64,000 nucleotides of DNA from Marinilactibacillus psychrotolerans (lineage in GTDB: Bacteria > Bacillota > Bacilli > Lactobacillales > Carnobacteriaceae_A): assembly GCF_900101525.1 (NCBI RefSeq), contig NZ_FMZD01000002.1:62001-126000 (forward strand), read 5' to 3'. Below the pieces are notes generated by a model that was not told the origin of the DNA, made no database searches, and saw only the letters and a program-made list of their open reading frames with translations. Each line of letters begins with the position of its first letter. The stretch's first letter is position 1. A program made the position numbers and the translations under genes. This document shows positions 28,932-38,189 of this stretch, piece by piece.

Positions 28932-29108
28932 TGTTTTTTTCAATGTAAATTGAGTATATGAAAATCTCAGTACATTAAAGTATAGTAAATGAATAATCTT
29001 CATCTACTGGGTTTATATATTTAGTTTATAATTCAAAAAAATGTTCTTATCTCAATTATATGCTAGAATTATAGTATTGAATAGCATAAGTATTGTGAGG
29101 GAATAATC
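28932..29108. other. Intergenic region
   Basis: A short AT-rich spacer holding the likely promoter of the thioesterase gene (no strong -35/-10 pair seen) and no clear terminator for the preceding kinase. Confidence 0.4.
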
Positions 29109-29525
29109 GTGGGAAATTGGCAGCATAAAGTACAGTATTATGAAACAGACCAGATGGGAATCGTTCATCATTCTAACTCTATTCGTTGGTTTGAAGAAGC
29201 TAGAACATGGATGATGGATGAGATGCAGTTTGGATACGAAAAAATGGAAGCTTTAAATATTTTAGTTCCTGTTTTAGAAGCTTCAGCTAAATATATCAGC
29301 ATGGTGAAGTTTGGAGAAACAGTAGAAATCACTACTCATATTAGCCAATTTACAGGAGTGAAAATGGTTATAGAGTATGAAATAAGGGATTTAGTAAGTG
29401 GGGAACTTAGAACAACGGGGCAGACAAAACATGCCTTTTTAGATAAAAACTCTTACAGACCAATCTCATTAAAAAGAAACCATAAAGAGATTTATGATTT
29501 ATTCCATGAAGTACTGGAAAGGTAA
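29109..29525 (+). CDS. Acyl-CoA thioesterase (4HBT/YbgC family, hotdog fold)
   Basis: A 138-residue hotdog protein. The catalytic Asp region reads YYETDQMGIVHHSNSIRWFEEAR (about residues 11-33, in two parts), matching the D-x-x-G-x-x-x-N/H pattern of 4-hydroxybenzoyl-CoA thioesterases and YbgC. It hydrolyses acyl-CoAs; the acyl group is unknown. GTG start behind GAGGGAAT. Convergent with the dha operon. Confidence 0.88.
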   Translation: MGNWQHKVQYYETDQMGIVHHSNSIRWFEEARTWMMDEMQFGYEKMEALNILVPVLEASAKYISMVKFGETVEITTHISQFTGVKMVIEYEIRDLVSGELRTTGQTKHAFLDKNSYRPISLKRNHKEIYDLFHEVLER

Positions 29526-29536
29526 GGAATCTATAA

Positions 29537-29572
29537 CAAAAACAGCCACCCAATTTTAGATGGGTGGCTGTT
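29537..29572 (-). terminator. Terminator of the dhaKLM operon
   Basis: Twelve-bp perfect stem AACAGCCACCCA / TGGGTGGCTGTT with T-tract on the minus strand, between the convergent thioesterase gene and dhaM. Confidence 0.88.
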
Positions 29573-29586
29573 ATGCATTGCATGAA

Positions 29587-29964
29587 TTACTCTTTGATTT
29601 TCAATTCATCCAGTTGAGTTACGATAGCATCTTCTCCAACATCTGCTTGAATAAGAGAAGCTGCTGTATATGCACTTTCGATAAAGGCAGTATCAAACAG
29701 TCTGACTTCTTTGTCTGATGATTCCATTGCCATTTCTAGGTTCATCTTCGCACTGCCCAGATCATAGAACGCCCACACTTTATCTTCCTCAAATGAATCC
29801 ATCGCTTCTTGGATACGCGCATAGTCTGTTCCAACTTCGCCATCCTCTGTTCCGCCTATTGCTTTGATCGTTACATCTTGGGCAACTTGATCCAATAATT
29901 TGGACAAACCGTTTGCAATGTCATTAACATGAGAAACGACTAACATTCCAATTTCTTTACCCAT
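29587..29964 (-). CDS. dhaM: Dihydroxyacetone kinase phosphotransfer subunit DhaM
   Basis: A 125-residue single-domain EIIA-Man-like protein that carries phosphate from HPr to DhaL-ADP. The phosphorylated His is His12 in VVSHVNDIANGL. Unlike the enterobacterial protein it has no HPr or EI domains, as usual in Firmicutes. Overlaps dhaL by eight bases. Confidence 0.93.
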   Translation of the reverse strand: MGKEIGMLVVSHVNDIANGLSKLLDQVAQDVTIKAIGGTEDGEVGTDYARIQEAMDSFEEDKVWAFYDLGSAKMNLEMAMESSDKEVRLFDTAFIESAYTAASLIQADVGEDAIVTQLDELKIKE

Positions 29965-30544
29965 TTAAAACACCTGCTTCCAGTAAACTTTCGAAGAGGT
30001 AAGCGCTGGATTGAGCACCGGGATCAATATGACCAATTGAGCGATCCCCTAGATAAGAAGCACGCCCTTTGGTAGCTTTCATATCTTTTGTTTTTTGCAA
30101 ACTATCTTCTATTACCTTATTAGTTAAATTATTTTCTTTTAAAGCTTCTACAACGGGAATCCACTCATCTACCATTGTTTTTTCACCAGCTTCAGCTTTT
30201 CCGCGTTTTTGAATTCCATCTAATCCAGCTTCTAACAATACTGCTAAGTCATCTGATTCTTTGGCTTGCTTAGCCATTGAAATAAAGGCTGAACCATACA
30301 AAGGACCAGAAGCGCCCCCAACTTTACTCACTAAAGTCATTCCAATATCTTTGAAGAAGTCAGAAAGATTCTCATATTCTGATTCAGAAACTTTTTCTTT
30401 TACTGCAGCAGCACCACGTGTTAGATTACTTCCGTGATCTCCGTCACCAATATCAGAATCTAGTTGGTTTAAATGTTCTTTATTTTCTGTAACTTTTTCA
30501 CCATATAATTCGATCCATTTTTTTAAACTTTCTATTTCAACCAT
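29957..30544 (-). CDS. dhaL: Dihydroxyacetone kinase subunit DhaL (ADP-binding)
   Basis: A 195-residue helical-barrel subunit. The Mg-ADP-binding aspartates are in LDSDIGDGDHGSNLTRG (about residues 28-44), and GGASGPLYGSAFI and GRASYLGDRSIGHIDPGA are conserved. It passes phosphate from DhaM to dihydroxyacetone bound on DhaK. Middle gene of dhaK-dhaL-dhaM. Confidence 0.95.
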   Translation of the reverse strand: MVEIESLKKWIELYGEKVTENKEHLNQLDSDIGDGDHGSNLTRGAAAVKEKVSESEYENLSDFFKDIGMTLVSKVGGASGPLYGSAFISMAKQAKESDDLAVLLEAGLDGIQKRGKAEAGEKTMVDEWIPVVEALKENNLTNKVIEDSLQKTKDMKATKGRASYLGDRSIGHIDPGAQSSAYLFESLLEAGVLNG

Positions 30545-30574
30545 TTAAGTCTTCCTTTCCTTTCTTTTATTTAA

Positions 30575-31573
30575 TTACCAGCCAATTACATCCACTGGTG
30601 CATTCAGATATTCAATCCATTTAGGATCTTCCAATTTTAATAAAGTAACAGAGACGCCTGCCATATCAATTGAAGTCATATAGTCTCCGACTTTTCTGAA
30701 CGAGAGCTCAAGTCCTTCTTTTTCAGAGAGTAATTTTTTCACATCATTCATAAATACAAATTGTTCCATCAATGGTGTTGCGCCCATTCCATTGACTAAT
30801 AGAGCATAAGAGTCACCCGCAGACCAATTCTGTTCTTTTTTCAATTGGTTCACTAGCTCAGCAGCTAAGTCTTTTGAAGGCTGTAATTTTTCTCTTCGAT
30901 ATCCAGGTTCACCGTGTATTCCGATACCGAATTCGATTTCATCTGCAGCCAACTCAAATCCGGGTTTACCGACTTCGGGGTTTGTTGCTGGTTTTAAAGC
31001 TAATCCAATTGAAGCAAGGTTAGCAATAACTTTATCAGCTAATTCTTTAAGCTCTTTCAAGGAATAGCCTTCTTCAGCAGCAGCACCAAGTATTTTATGC
31101 ACTAACACTGTCCCAGCTACACCACGTTTACCAGCAGTAAACGTACTATCTTCTACAGCAATATCATCGTCTACTACGACTGATTCTACTTCAATATCTT
31201 CTAGCTCAGCTAAGTCTTTCGCCATGTCAAAATTCAAAACGTCCCCAGTATAATTCTTAATGACTAAGAAAACGCCTTCGCCTTCATCGGCAGCTTTGAT
31301 TCCTTCTAGCACTTGGTCAGGAGTTGGAGAGGTAAAGACTTGTCCTGCAACCGCGGATGATAACATACCTTTTCCTACGAATCCTGCATGCGCTGGTTCG
31401 TGACCGCTGCCGCCTCCGCTGACTAGTCCAACTTTTCCGTTTTTTTCATGTTTCCGATGGATCACTTTTGTTTCTGGAATCCGTTCTACAATTGAATCAT
31501 ATGCAAAAGCCATTCCATCTAGCATTTCATCTACTATCTGGTCTGGATTATTCATGATTTTTTTCATTGTCAT
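30575..31573 (-). CDS. dhaK: Dihydroxyacetone kinase subunit DhaK
   Basis: A 332-residue substrate-binding subunit. GGGSGHEPAHAGFVGKGML (about residues 54-72) and the His that binds dihydroxyacetone as a hemiaminal (EFGIGIHGEPGYRREK, about residue 219) are intact. Produces DHAP using PEP through the PTS. No glycerol dehydrogenase is in the window, so the dihydroxyacetone source is elsewhere. Operon promoter lies in the 100-base divergent gap. Confidence 0.96.
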   Translation of the reverse strand: MTMKKIMNNPDQIVDEMLDGMAFAYDSIVERIPETKVIHRKHEKNGKVGLVSGGGSGHEPAHAGFVGKGMLSSAVAGQVFTSPTPDQVLEGIKAADEGEGVFLVIKNYTGDVLNFDMAKDLAELEDIEVESVVVDDDIAVEDSTFTAGKRGVAGTVLVHKILGAAAEEGYSLKELKELADKVIANLASIGLALKPATNPEVGKPGFELAADEIEFGIGIHGEPGYRREKLQPSKDLAAELVNQLKKEQNWSAGDSYALLVNGMGATPLMEQFVFMNDVKKLLSEKEGLELSFRKVGDYMTSIDMAGVSVTLLKLEDPKWIEYLNAPVDVIGW

Positions 31574-31739
31574 TTATACTTCCTCCTTCTTCATGATCAA
31601 CTTCATTGTAATTCATTTTTAATGGTAATTCTAATGATAAGGTATTATAAAAAAGAATTTGTTATACTAATGAATGAAACAAACACAATACTTATCATAT
31701 ATGTATGAAGCTAGCGTTTTTATAGAAAGGAGCCTTTTA

Positions 31740-32438
31740 TTGAAAACTCTTGTAATTATTTCTCATCCTAATATAAATGAATCCAGTAGTCAGCAGTTCT
31801 TAGTTCAGTCTTTCCCAGATTCAAGGGAAGTTTCTATGCACTATTTAGAAGGGACGTATCCAAATGGAAAAATTGACGTAAAGAAAGAGCAAGCATTACT
31901 GAAAGAGTATGATCGAGTTCTTTTTCAATTTCCGTTTTATTGGTATTCTTCTCCACCATTGCTAAAGCAGTGGTTTGATGAAGTTCTTGAAGAGCACTTT
32001 GCGTTTGGATACCGAGGGAACAAACTGCAGGGAAAAGAATTCGGATTGATCCTAATAATAGGTGTAGGAGAAAAAGAATATCAGACTGGTGGTCAGGAAG
32101 GATTTAGTATTAGTGAATTGACGAAACCTTATCAGGCCATTGCTAAAAAAATCGGAATGCACTATTTGAAACCACTCACCATCTTTCAGTTTCCTTATAT
32201 GACAGAAGCGGATAGAATGAAGCTGCTGATCAGATACCAGCAGTGGCTTATGATTGAAAAACCGGATTCTTTAAAGGCTAGAGAAGCTTGGATGGTTAAT
32301 CAACTGGAAGAAACCAGTCGCGAAACGCTTGATATAGCTGAAAGTTCTTTTATATTGGAGCAAGCGATTGAGAAGATTGAAGATAATCGTATAGAATTAG
32401 ATGAATTAAGGATGCACATTGATAACAATGATCAATAA
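31740..32438 (+). CDS. NAD(P)H-dependent flavodoxin-fold oxidoreductase (KefF/MdaB-like)
   Basis: About 232 residues. Flavodoxin-like quinone reductase fold: TLVIISHPNINESSSQQFL at the N-terminus, the YDRVLFQFPFYWYSSPPLLKQWFDEVL stretch (split over about residues 61-87) and FGYRGNKLQGKEF. These FMN enzymes reduce quinones or act as KefF-like partners. A C-terminal tail of about 50 residues is longer than usual. The TTG at 31740 has AAAGGAG seven bases upstream; an in-frame ATG 66 bases earlier lacks a site. Confidence 0.85.
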   Translation: MKTLVIISHPNINESSSQQFLVQSFPDSREVSMHYLEGTYPNGKIDVKKEQALLKEYDRVLFQFPFYWYSSPPLLKQWFDEVLEEHFAFGYRGNKLQGKEFGLILIIGVGEKEYQTGGQEGFSISELTKPYQAIAKKIGMHYLKPLTIFQFPYMTEADRMKLLIRYQQWLMIEKPDSLKAREAWMVNQLEETSRETLDIAESSFILEQAIEKIEDNRIELDELRMHIDNNDQ

Positions 32439-32451
32439 AAGGTGGGAGACT

Positions 32452-32634
32452 ATGGAAGACGAACAATGGCTAATCAATCGACTTGAAGAATTGTTGAAGA
32501 AAAGTCGCGACTATAAACAAAAAGCCCTACTCCAAGCCGCTATCAATCTTATTTTGGAACAAGAAGAAAGAAAAGAACAATTACAAGGAGAATTAGATGG
32601 TAGATTGTGGAACCCTGGTAATTGGGGAAGTTGA
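32452..32634 (+). CDS. Small hypothetical protein, helical and charged
   Basis: Sixty residues, mostly predicted helix (EEQWLINRLEELLKKSRDYK-like, rich in Lys and Glu) ending WNPGNWGS. GGTGGGAG sits before the ATG, so it is probably translated. It follows the oxidoreductase by 13 bases and is likely cotranscribed. Family not recognised. Confidence 0.6.
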   Translation: MEDEQWLINRLEELLKKSRDYKQKALLQAAINLILEQEERKEQLQGELDGRLWNPGNWGS

Positions 32635-32763
32635 ATTTTCGGTTTAAATAAACGAAATATATAGAATAAAGTTAATTTCATCAGATAAATCAGACTTTAG
32701 ACCGTATTTTATTCCATACTCTTTTGTTATGATAAATTCATAAGATAAAGAAAGGAAAAAGAG

Positions 32764-34476
32764 ATGAAAAAAATAGTTAGCTGTTTAATGCTTTTGATGG
32801 GGATAGGTTGGATTGTTGGAGGGCAAACGGTCTATGCGGAGGATAATTCGATGTCATTAATTGAATATGATGTCAAATTATTAGAGAATGGAACAGGTAT
32901 TGTAACAGAACATAGAAAAATGAACATGACTGATGGAACAGAGCTATATATTGAAATGAATAATTTACAAGGTTCAGAAGTAACTGATTTTTCTGTACAA
33001 GGGTTTTCTAATAACCCTGATTGGGATTCTAATGATAGCCGTGAGGAAAAAGCTGAAGAATATGGAATTTTAGAGGCAGATGATGGTGTAGAACTAGTGT
33101 GGGGTATCGGTGAATATGGTGAAAAGGAATATGAATTAACTTACACCATCACTAATATGGTACGCCAATTAGAAGATGGACAAGCATTGAACTGGAATTT
33201 CAATACTTATGGTGAGATTGCGCCAGAAGCTATGAATATTAAGATTAATGGTCCCTTTGATTTTACTCAGAAAAATGTTGATATATGGGGATTTGGATAT
33301 GAAGGAATTGTTGAACTGGCTAATGGTGGATTAACTTCTGAAGCACAATCACAGTTAGAAGCAGACGGACGGTTAGTTATTTTAATGCAATTTCCAGACT
33401 CGCCATTCGACGTGACTGTGCAAGCTAATCAAACATTAGAAGAACAGCTTGATAAATCACAAGATGGTGCTACTTATAATGGTGACGGAAAATTAAGTGG
33501 TTGGCTTCTGTCCTTGATTTTAGGAATTGTATTAGGAATTCCATCGCTTTTGGGAATCGTATTTTGGAGAATCGAAGTACGAAAAAAAGATGCTGGGAAG
33601 ATGCGTTCAGGTTATGCGCTAAAAAAACGGAACAAAGGACAAACCTATGGAGATATTCCCTATACTGATGGAAACATATTTGATGTTTCGTATTTGCTTC
33701 AGCAGATTCAGCATGGTACCTTTGAAGATTATTTCTTTGCCTATCTTTTAAAATGGTCAAAAGAAGAACGAATCAAGATCCATACTAAAGAAACAGATGG
33801 CTGGTTCGATAAAGAGGATACTGTGATAGAACTGTTGCAAAGACAAAACTACTCATTTAATAATTTTGATAATGAAGATATGAACTTTGAAGATAAGGTC
33901 TGGAGCATTCTTGAAGAGGTAGCGGATTTGAGTGGAAAAGTATCAGAAAAAGATATGAAAAAATGGTCTAAAAAGCATGCAAAAGAATTAAGTGAATTAG
34001 CAACGAGCATGAAAGACGAATCCAAAGATATATTAGAGACAAAAGGTTATATCAGACAGGAAACAACCACTTATCTTGGCATGAAACTTCCGTTTATTTC
34101 AGCTACGCGGGAAGGAGAACGTCTATTTGACCGAATCGCTCAGTTTGAAAATCATTTAAATGATTTGGAGTTGGACGAATCACTGTCTTACAAACAAACT
34201 TTACCTTGGGAAGAATTCATTATCTGGGCAACTCTATATGGTAAAGGGTCAGATGTCGTAGAAAGCCTAGAAAAATTCTATCCAGAACAGTGGAATGATT
34301 GGGTCGTTCAATATCCGTATTTTTATGGTGGATATCATGGACTATATGGGTTCTCTCATAGTATGTCTTCCGGAATGGAAAGCGGTGGCTACAATGCGGC
34401 TACTGGTGCCGGAGGTTCAACATCCATTGGTGGTGGAGGTGGCGCTATCGGAGGCGGTGGCGGCGGAGCGCGATAA
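32764..34476 (+). CDS. DUF2207 domain membrane protein
   Basis: A 570-residue protein with a signal peptide (MKKIVSCLMLLMGIGWIVGG), an extracellular DUF2207 beta domain (about residues 25-225, TYTITNMVRQLEDGQALNWNF-like core), a transmembrane helix near residues 246-270, a cytoplasmic region, and a Gly-rich C-terminus (GGGGGAIGGGGGGAR). This order is typical of the family, whose role is unknown. AAAGGAAA before the ATG. Confidence 0.9.
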   Translation: MKKIVSCLMLLMGIGWIVGGQTVYAEDNSMSLIEYDVKLLENGTGIVTEHRKMNMTDGTELYIEMNNLQGSEVTDFSVQGFSNNPDWDSNDSREEKAEEYGILEADDGVELVWGIGEYGEKEYELTYTITNMVRQLEDGQALNWNFNTYGEIAPEAMNIKINGPFDFTQKNVDIWGFGYEGIVELANGGLTSEAQSQLEADGRLVILMQFPDSPFDVTVQANQTLEEQLDKSQDGATYNGDGKLSGWLLSLILGIVLGIPSLLGIVFWRIEVRKKDAGKMRSGYALKKRNKGQTYGDIPYTDGNIFDVSYLLQQIQHGTFEDYFFAYLLKWSKEERIKIHTKETDGWFDKEDTVIELLQRQNYSFNNFDNEDMNFEDKVWSILEEVADLSGKVSEKDMKKWSKKHAKELSELATSMKDESKDILETKGYIRQETTTYLGMKLPFISATREGERLFDRIAQFENHLNDLELDESLSYKQTLPWEEFIIWATLYGKGSDVVESLEKFYPEQWNDWVVQYPYFYGGYHGLYGFSHSMSSGMESGGYNAATGAGGSTSIGGGGGAIGGGGGGAR

Positions 34477-34496
34477 AAAATAATCAAATAATTCCA

Positions 34497-34539
34497 AACT
34501 GGTCCAAAGTTCTAAAGAAGAGCTTTGGGCCAGTTTTTT
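34497..34539 (+). terminator. Terminator after the DUF2207 gene
   Basis: Stem AACTGGTCCAAAG / CTTTGGGCCAGTT (one G-T pair) followed by T-tract. Confidence 0.88.
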
Positions 34540-34629
34540 GGTTTATACTTTAATAAAGTTAAAAAATACTTTAACATTGTTAAGTTAGTGGTTGGATGAT
34601 ATAGTAGATCCTAAAAGGAGGAAGTAGGG

Positions 34630-34926
34630 ATGGAGAAATTACCTAAATGGATAAAAGGACTAGATGATGAAGACATTCGATTTATCAAACGATTTCTCAT
34701 GGCTTCTGGTTCGCTAAAACAAATTGCAGCTGAATACAGCGTTACTTATCCCACAGTTCGATTGAGATTAGATCGATTGATTCAGAAGATACAAATTAAT
34801 GAGGATATACAAAATGATGCATACATAAGCACAATCAAACAATTGGCTTTAGAGGGAAAGCTTGATTTTAATACAGCTAAATTATTGATTACAGAGTATC
34901 GAAAATCAAAAGGAGAGCTAGAATGA
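34630..34926 (+). CDS. DUF2089 family putative DNA-binding protein
   Basis: Ninety-eight residues with a helix-turn-helix-like segment (LKQIAAEYSVTYPTVRLRLD, about residues 29-48), typical for the C-terminal half of DUF2089 proteins; no zinc ribbon. Probably a small regulator of itself and the membrane protein that overlaps it by four bases. Strong AAAAGGAGG site. Confidence 0.8.
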   Translation: MEKLPKWIKGLDDEDIRFIKRFLMASGSLKQIAAEYSVTYPTVRLRLDRLIQKIQINEDIQNDAYISTIKQLALEGKLDFNTAKLLITEYRKSKGELE

Positions 34927-35378
34927 TTATTTTCAGTAATTTATTTATTATGTTGTTATTAATAGGAGGTATAGTTTTATTCCAAATCTTTTTATCAAAA
35001 ACAGAGAGTAAAATACCAGGGTTAATTCTACCTATTCTGAGTTTTGGATTTTCGTTCATTATGTTGCTTGGCATATTGACTTGGGTCTCATACGATAGTC
35101 ATACTGAGGTATCCTATCCAAACGAGGACGAATCTGATGAAATAGTAGAATTTGAAGAAACAGAAGACATAGAAGAAACGGAAGGTATTTCAATCTTTGG
35201 TTCAGGAGATGAAGAACTTGAAGAAGATACAAGTATTGCTCAAGGGATTATAGGAACGATAACAATATTTTTATGTTCCAACATTCCAACGGGGATCTTT
35301 CTTGTGATTTATTATGTAACAAGAAAAGATAGGAATAAAAACAAGCATATAGATCATACAAGAATCCAAGACTTATAA
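34923..35378 (+). CDS. Hypothetical membrane protein with acidic loop
   Basis: A 151-residue protein with three hydrophobic segments (about residues 4-25, 31-55, 108-132) and a very acidic loop between the second and third (residues about 65-100, rich in Glu and Asp). Translationally coupled to the DUF2089 gene (ATGA overlap). Such regulator-membrane pairs recall anti-sigma-like or RsgI-like arrangements, but I do not recognise the family. Confidence 0.65.
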   Translation: MIIFSNLFIMLLLIGGIVLFQIFLSKTESKIPGLILPILSFGFSFIMLLGILTWVSYDSHTEVSYPNEDESDEIVEFEETEDIEETEGISIFGSGDEELEEDTSIAQGIIGTITIFLCSNIPTGIFLVIYYVTRKDRNKNKHIDHTRIQDL

Positions 35379-35390
35379 AAGACCCAGGTA

Positions 35391-35440
35391 AGAAGCTTTT
35401 AATTCAACTGAAATGTGTTGAGTTGAAGCTTCTTTTTTTT
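35391..35440 (+). terminator. Terminator after the DUF2089 pair
   Basis: Stem with arms AGAAGCTT..CAACT and AGTTG..AAGCTTCT followed by eight T. Confidence 0.88.
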
Positions 35441-35491
35441 AAGTGGTATAATAAAAAAGTATAAAAACGAAGGTTAGGACTGAAGTAAAGT

Positions 35492-37423
35492 ATGAAAGAG
35501 AATAAATATTTAGAATTATTAAAAGAAAAATTTGAGACGCCAGAAGCAATCTATACAGAACTAATTAATCTTGAAGCCATACAGAATCTTCCTAAAGGAA
35601 CTGAATTGTATTTATCAGACGTTCATGGTGCGGATAGAGCATTTGATCATATTCTAAGGACAGGAGCAGGAAATTTACGAGAAAAAATCAATAACTTTTT
35701 TGGAGAGGGATGGTCCACCGAAGAGATGGACTGGTTTAATCTTTTTATCAGTTATCCTAGGGAAGCAATGGAAATGCATGACCAATCTCAATCAAAAGAT
35801 AAAGAATGGTCTATGCAGATGATTAGAAACCTAATTGATTTTATGCAATTCTGTGCAGTTAAATATACACGGTCTAAATTAAGAAAAGCATTACCTAAAG
35901 AATATATTTATGTAATTGAGGAATTGTTATACACAGATCTTTCTCAAAATGAAAAAGATTTATATTATAAAAATATCTTATATCGCTTAATTAGTTTAGG
36001 ACAAGCTGAAGAATTTATGATCAAGCTTTGTAAGGTAATCCAACGTTTAGTCATTGACCATTTACATCTTGTTGGAGACATATTTGACCGTGCGAGCGGT
36101 GAAAAAGTCGTGATGGAGAAATTGATGGCTCATCATTCTGTTGATATCCAATGGGGAAACCATGATTTACTATGGATGGGGGCAATGTATGGCTCTAAAG
36201 CGAATCTGATTACTATGTTGCGAATTGCAGCAAGATACGGCTATTTATTTGAACTGGAAAAAACATATGGATTAAATTTGCGGCCACTATTTTTATTTGC
36301 AGAAGAACGATATGGTATTCATCCTAATTTTGAACCAAAAGTTGTAGAACCAACGAATACCTTTCAGGAAGAAAGTGAAGAGCTGTTGACTAAAGTTCAT
36401 CAAGCTTTAGCAGTTATTCAGTTTAAATTAGAAGGTCAGATTATTAAGCGACGACCTGAGTTTGAAATGGATGATCGTTTACTTTTAGATAAAATTAATT
36501 TTGATGATGAAACGATAACAATTGATAATAAACAATTTCAGTTAAATGGTTTTCCTGTAAAGCAATTTCAGAAAGATGATCCATATAAACTATGCCCTGA
36601 AGAAGAACATATTGTAAATACATTGTTGGAAAGTTTTCAACAATCGGAAAAATTAGTGCGCTATATTGATTTTCTGTTAAAAAAGGGAAGTATGTACTTA
36701 GTTTACAACGGGCAACTACTTTATCACGGATGTATACCCTTAACAGAACAGGGAGCATTTGATTCATTTAGTTTTGAAGGTGAACAGTTAAAAGGTAGGA
36801 AAATGCTTGATAAATTCGAAGAATATATTAGAAATGCTGCTTCAGACAAGCATGAAACAGAAGATTATGCTACGGATCTTCTTTGGTATTCCTGGACAGG
36901 AAAAAAATCACCTCTTTTTGGTAGAGATCGCATGACAACATTTGAAAGATATTATATTGAAGACGATGAAATTTCTCAAGAAAATCGTAATCCATACTTC
37001 AAATTGAGAGATAACGAAGAGATAATGCTGAACATCTTGAAAGAGTTTAATTTGAAATCTGAGGATGCAAAAGTTATTAATGGACATACGCCTGTTAAAG
37101 CGAAAAAAGGAGAACTACCGGTTAAAGCGAATGGACGCTTGATTGTCATTGATGGCGGAATGAGTGCAGCCTATCAGAAATCAACCGGAATAGCAGGATA
37201 CTCACTGATTAATAATTCTTACGGCTTCCAGATCGTAACGCATCAGCCATTTGATTCTATTGATGCGCTTTTTGATAAGCAAAAGGATGAAACAAGCCTA
37301 AAACAAATCATTGATGGCAAACTAGAGAGGAAATTGATTAAAGATACAACGATTGGGGATAGTCTGCAAGAACAGATCAACGATTTACAAGAATTACTTT
37401 ATTATTTGAAAAGGAAAAAGTAA
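35492..37423 (+). CDS. fbp: Fructose-1,6-bisphosphatase, class III
   Basis: A 643-residue Firmicutes-type FBPase (FBPase_2), a metallophosphoesterase-fold enzyme of gluconeogenesis. Metal-binding motifs YLSDVHGADRAF (about residue 42), LVGDIFDRASG, WGNHDLLWMGAM and NGHTPVKAKKGE are conserved. Length normal. Monocistronic between two hairpins. Consistent with growth on glycerol and other gluconeogenic substrates. Confidence 0.95.
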   Translation: MKENKYLELLKEKFETPEAIYTELINLEAIQNLPKGTELYLSDVHGADRAFDHILRTGAGNLREKINNFFGEGWSTEEMDWFNLFISYPREAMEMHDQSQSKDKEWSMQMIRNLIDFMQFCAVKYTRSKLRKALPKEYIYVIEELLYTDLSQNEKDLYYKNILYRLISLGQAEEFMIKLCKVIQRLVIDHLHLVGDIFDRASGEKVVMEKLMAHHSVDIQWGNHDLLWMGAMYGSKANLITMLRIAARYGYLFELEKTYGLNLRPLFLFAEERYGIHPNFEPKVVEPTNTFQEESEELLTKVHQALAVIQFKLEGQIIKRRPEFEMDDRLLLDKINFDDETITIDNKQFQLNGFPVKQFQKDDPYKLCPEEEHIVNTLLESFQQSEKLVRYIDFLLKKGSMYLVYNGQLLYHGCIPLTEQGAFDSFSFEGEQLKGRKMLDKFEEYIRNAASDKHETEDYATDLLWYSWTGKKSPLFGRDRMTTFERYYIEDDEISQENRNPYFKLRDNEEIMLNILKEFNLKSEDAKVINGHTPVKAKKGELPVKANGRLIVIDGGMSAAYQKSTGIAGYSLINNSYGFQIVTHQPFDSIDALFDKQKDETSLKQIIDGKLERKLIKDTTIGDSLQEQINDLQELLYYLKRKK

Positions 37424-37431
37424 TAATTGAA

Positions 37432-37439
37432 TTGGACTG
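37432..37439 (+). promoter_or_regulatory. TTGGACTG motif upstream of the aldolase-kinase operon (putative GntR half-operator)
   Basis: The same eight bases occur at 40765-40772 and inverted at 40800-40807 in front of the dehydratase gene of the same pathway. Likely a site for the GntR regulator at 42081-42794. Confidence 0.45.
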
Positions 37440-37470
37440 TTTTTTTAATAGTTTAATGACCCAATTTGTA

Positions 37471-37521
37471 TTGAGTCAAAGTAAACAGTAGGGTATACTA
37501 TAAATTGAGAAAACGCTAACT
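37471..37521 (+). promoter_or_regulatory. Promoter and cre-like site of the eda-kdgK operon
   Basis: TTGAGT (37471-37476), 17-base spacer, TATACT (37494-37499). AGAAAACGCTAACT (37508-37521) resembles a CcpA cre, off at the two end bases, and lies just past the start of transcription, in position for carbon catabolite repression. Confidence 0.6.
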
Positions 37522-37535
37522 ATTAGGAGGCAATT

Positions 37536-38177
37536 ATGACTAAGAAACAAATGATTTTGTCCAATTTAAAAGAAAACTATTTATTCGCTGTAATCAGAGG
37601 AAACTCAGCTGCAGAAGCAACAGAGATATCAGAAGCTGTTTATAAGGGTGGGATAAAAAATATCGAAGTAACTTTTACGACACCTCAAGCGGATGAGTCG
37701 ATCAAAGAACTTTCTAGAAAATATGTTGATACTGATATGGTAGTAGGTGCAGGAACAGTAATGGATGATGTAACAGCTCGGATTGCGATTATTGCAGGTG
37801 CTGAATTTATCGTAAGCCCAAATTTCATTCCAGAAATTTCCAAAGTTTGTAATACCTATGCAGTACCTTATCTTCCTGGATGTGCTACAGTTACAGAAAT
37901 TACAAGTGCAATGGCAACTGGTGTGGAAGTGGTTAAAGTCTTCCCGGGAGGGATTTTAGGACCGTCCTTCATCAAAAATGTTCACGGACCAATTCCGCAT
38001 GTTGAAATGATGCCTTCAGGTGGCGTAAGCTTAGAAAACATGCATGAATGGGTTGATAATGGAGCGTGGGCTGTAGGAATCGGAAGCGCACTGACTAAAA
38101 AGCTTACCGAAAATGGACTGAACAGTGTGACAGAAATTTCTAAACAATTTGTAGATAAATATAAAGAGCTACATTAA
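37536..38177 (+). CDS. eda: 2-keto-3-deoxy-6-phosphogluconate aldolase
   Basis: A 213-residue KDPG/KHG aldolase which splits KDPG to pyruvate and glyceraldehyde 3-phosphate. The catalytic Glu is in GIKNIEVTFTT, the Schiff-base Lys in GVEVVKVFPGG (about residue 135), and PSGGVSLENM binds phosphate. AGGAGGCAATT before ATG. First gene of a two-gene operon with kdgK, last step of the acid-sugar pathway. Confidence 0.93.
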   Translation: MTKKQMILSNLKENYLFAVIRGNSAAEATEISEAVYKGGIKNIEVTFTTPQADESIKELSRKYVDTDMVVGAGTVMDDVTARIAIIAGAEFIVSPNFIPEISKVCNTYAVPYLPGCATVTEITSAMATGVEVVKVFPGGILGPSFIKNVHGPIPHVEMMPSGGVSLENMHEWVDNGAWAVGIGSALTKKLTENGLNSVTEISKQFVDKYKELH

Positions 38178-38189
38178 GGGGGTGGAATA

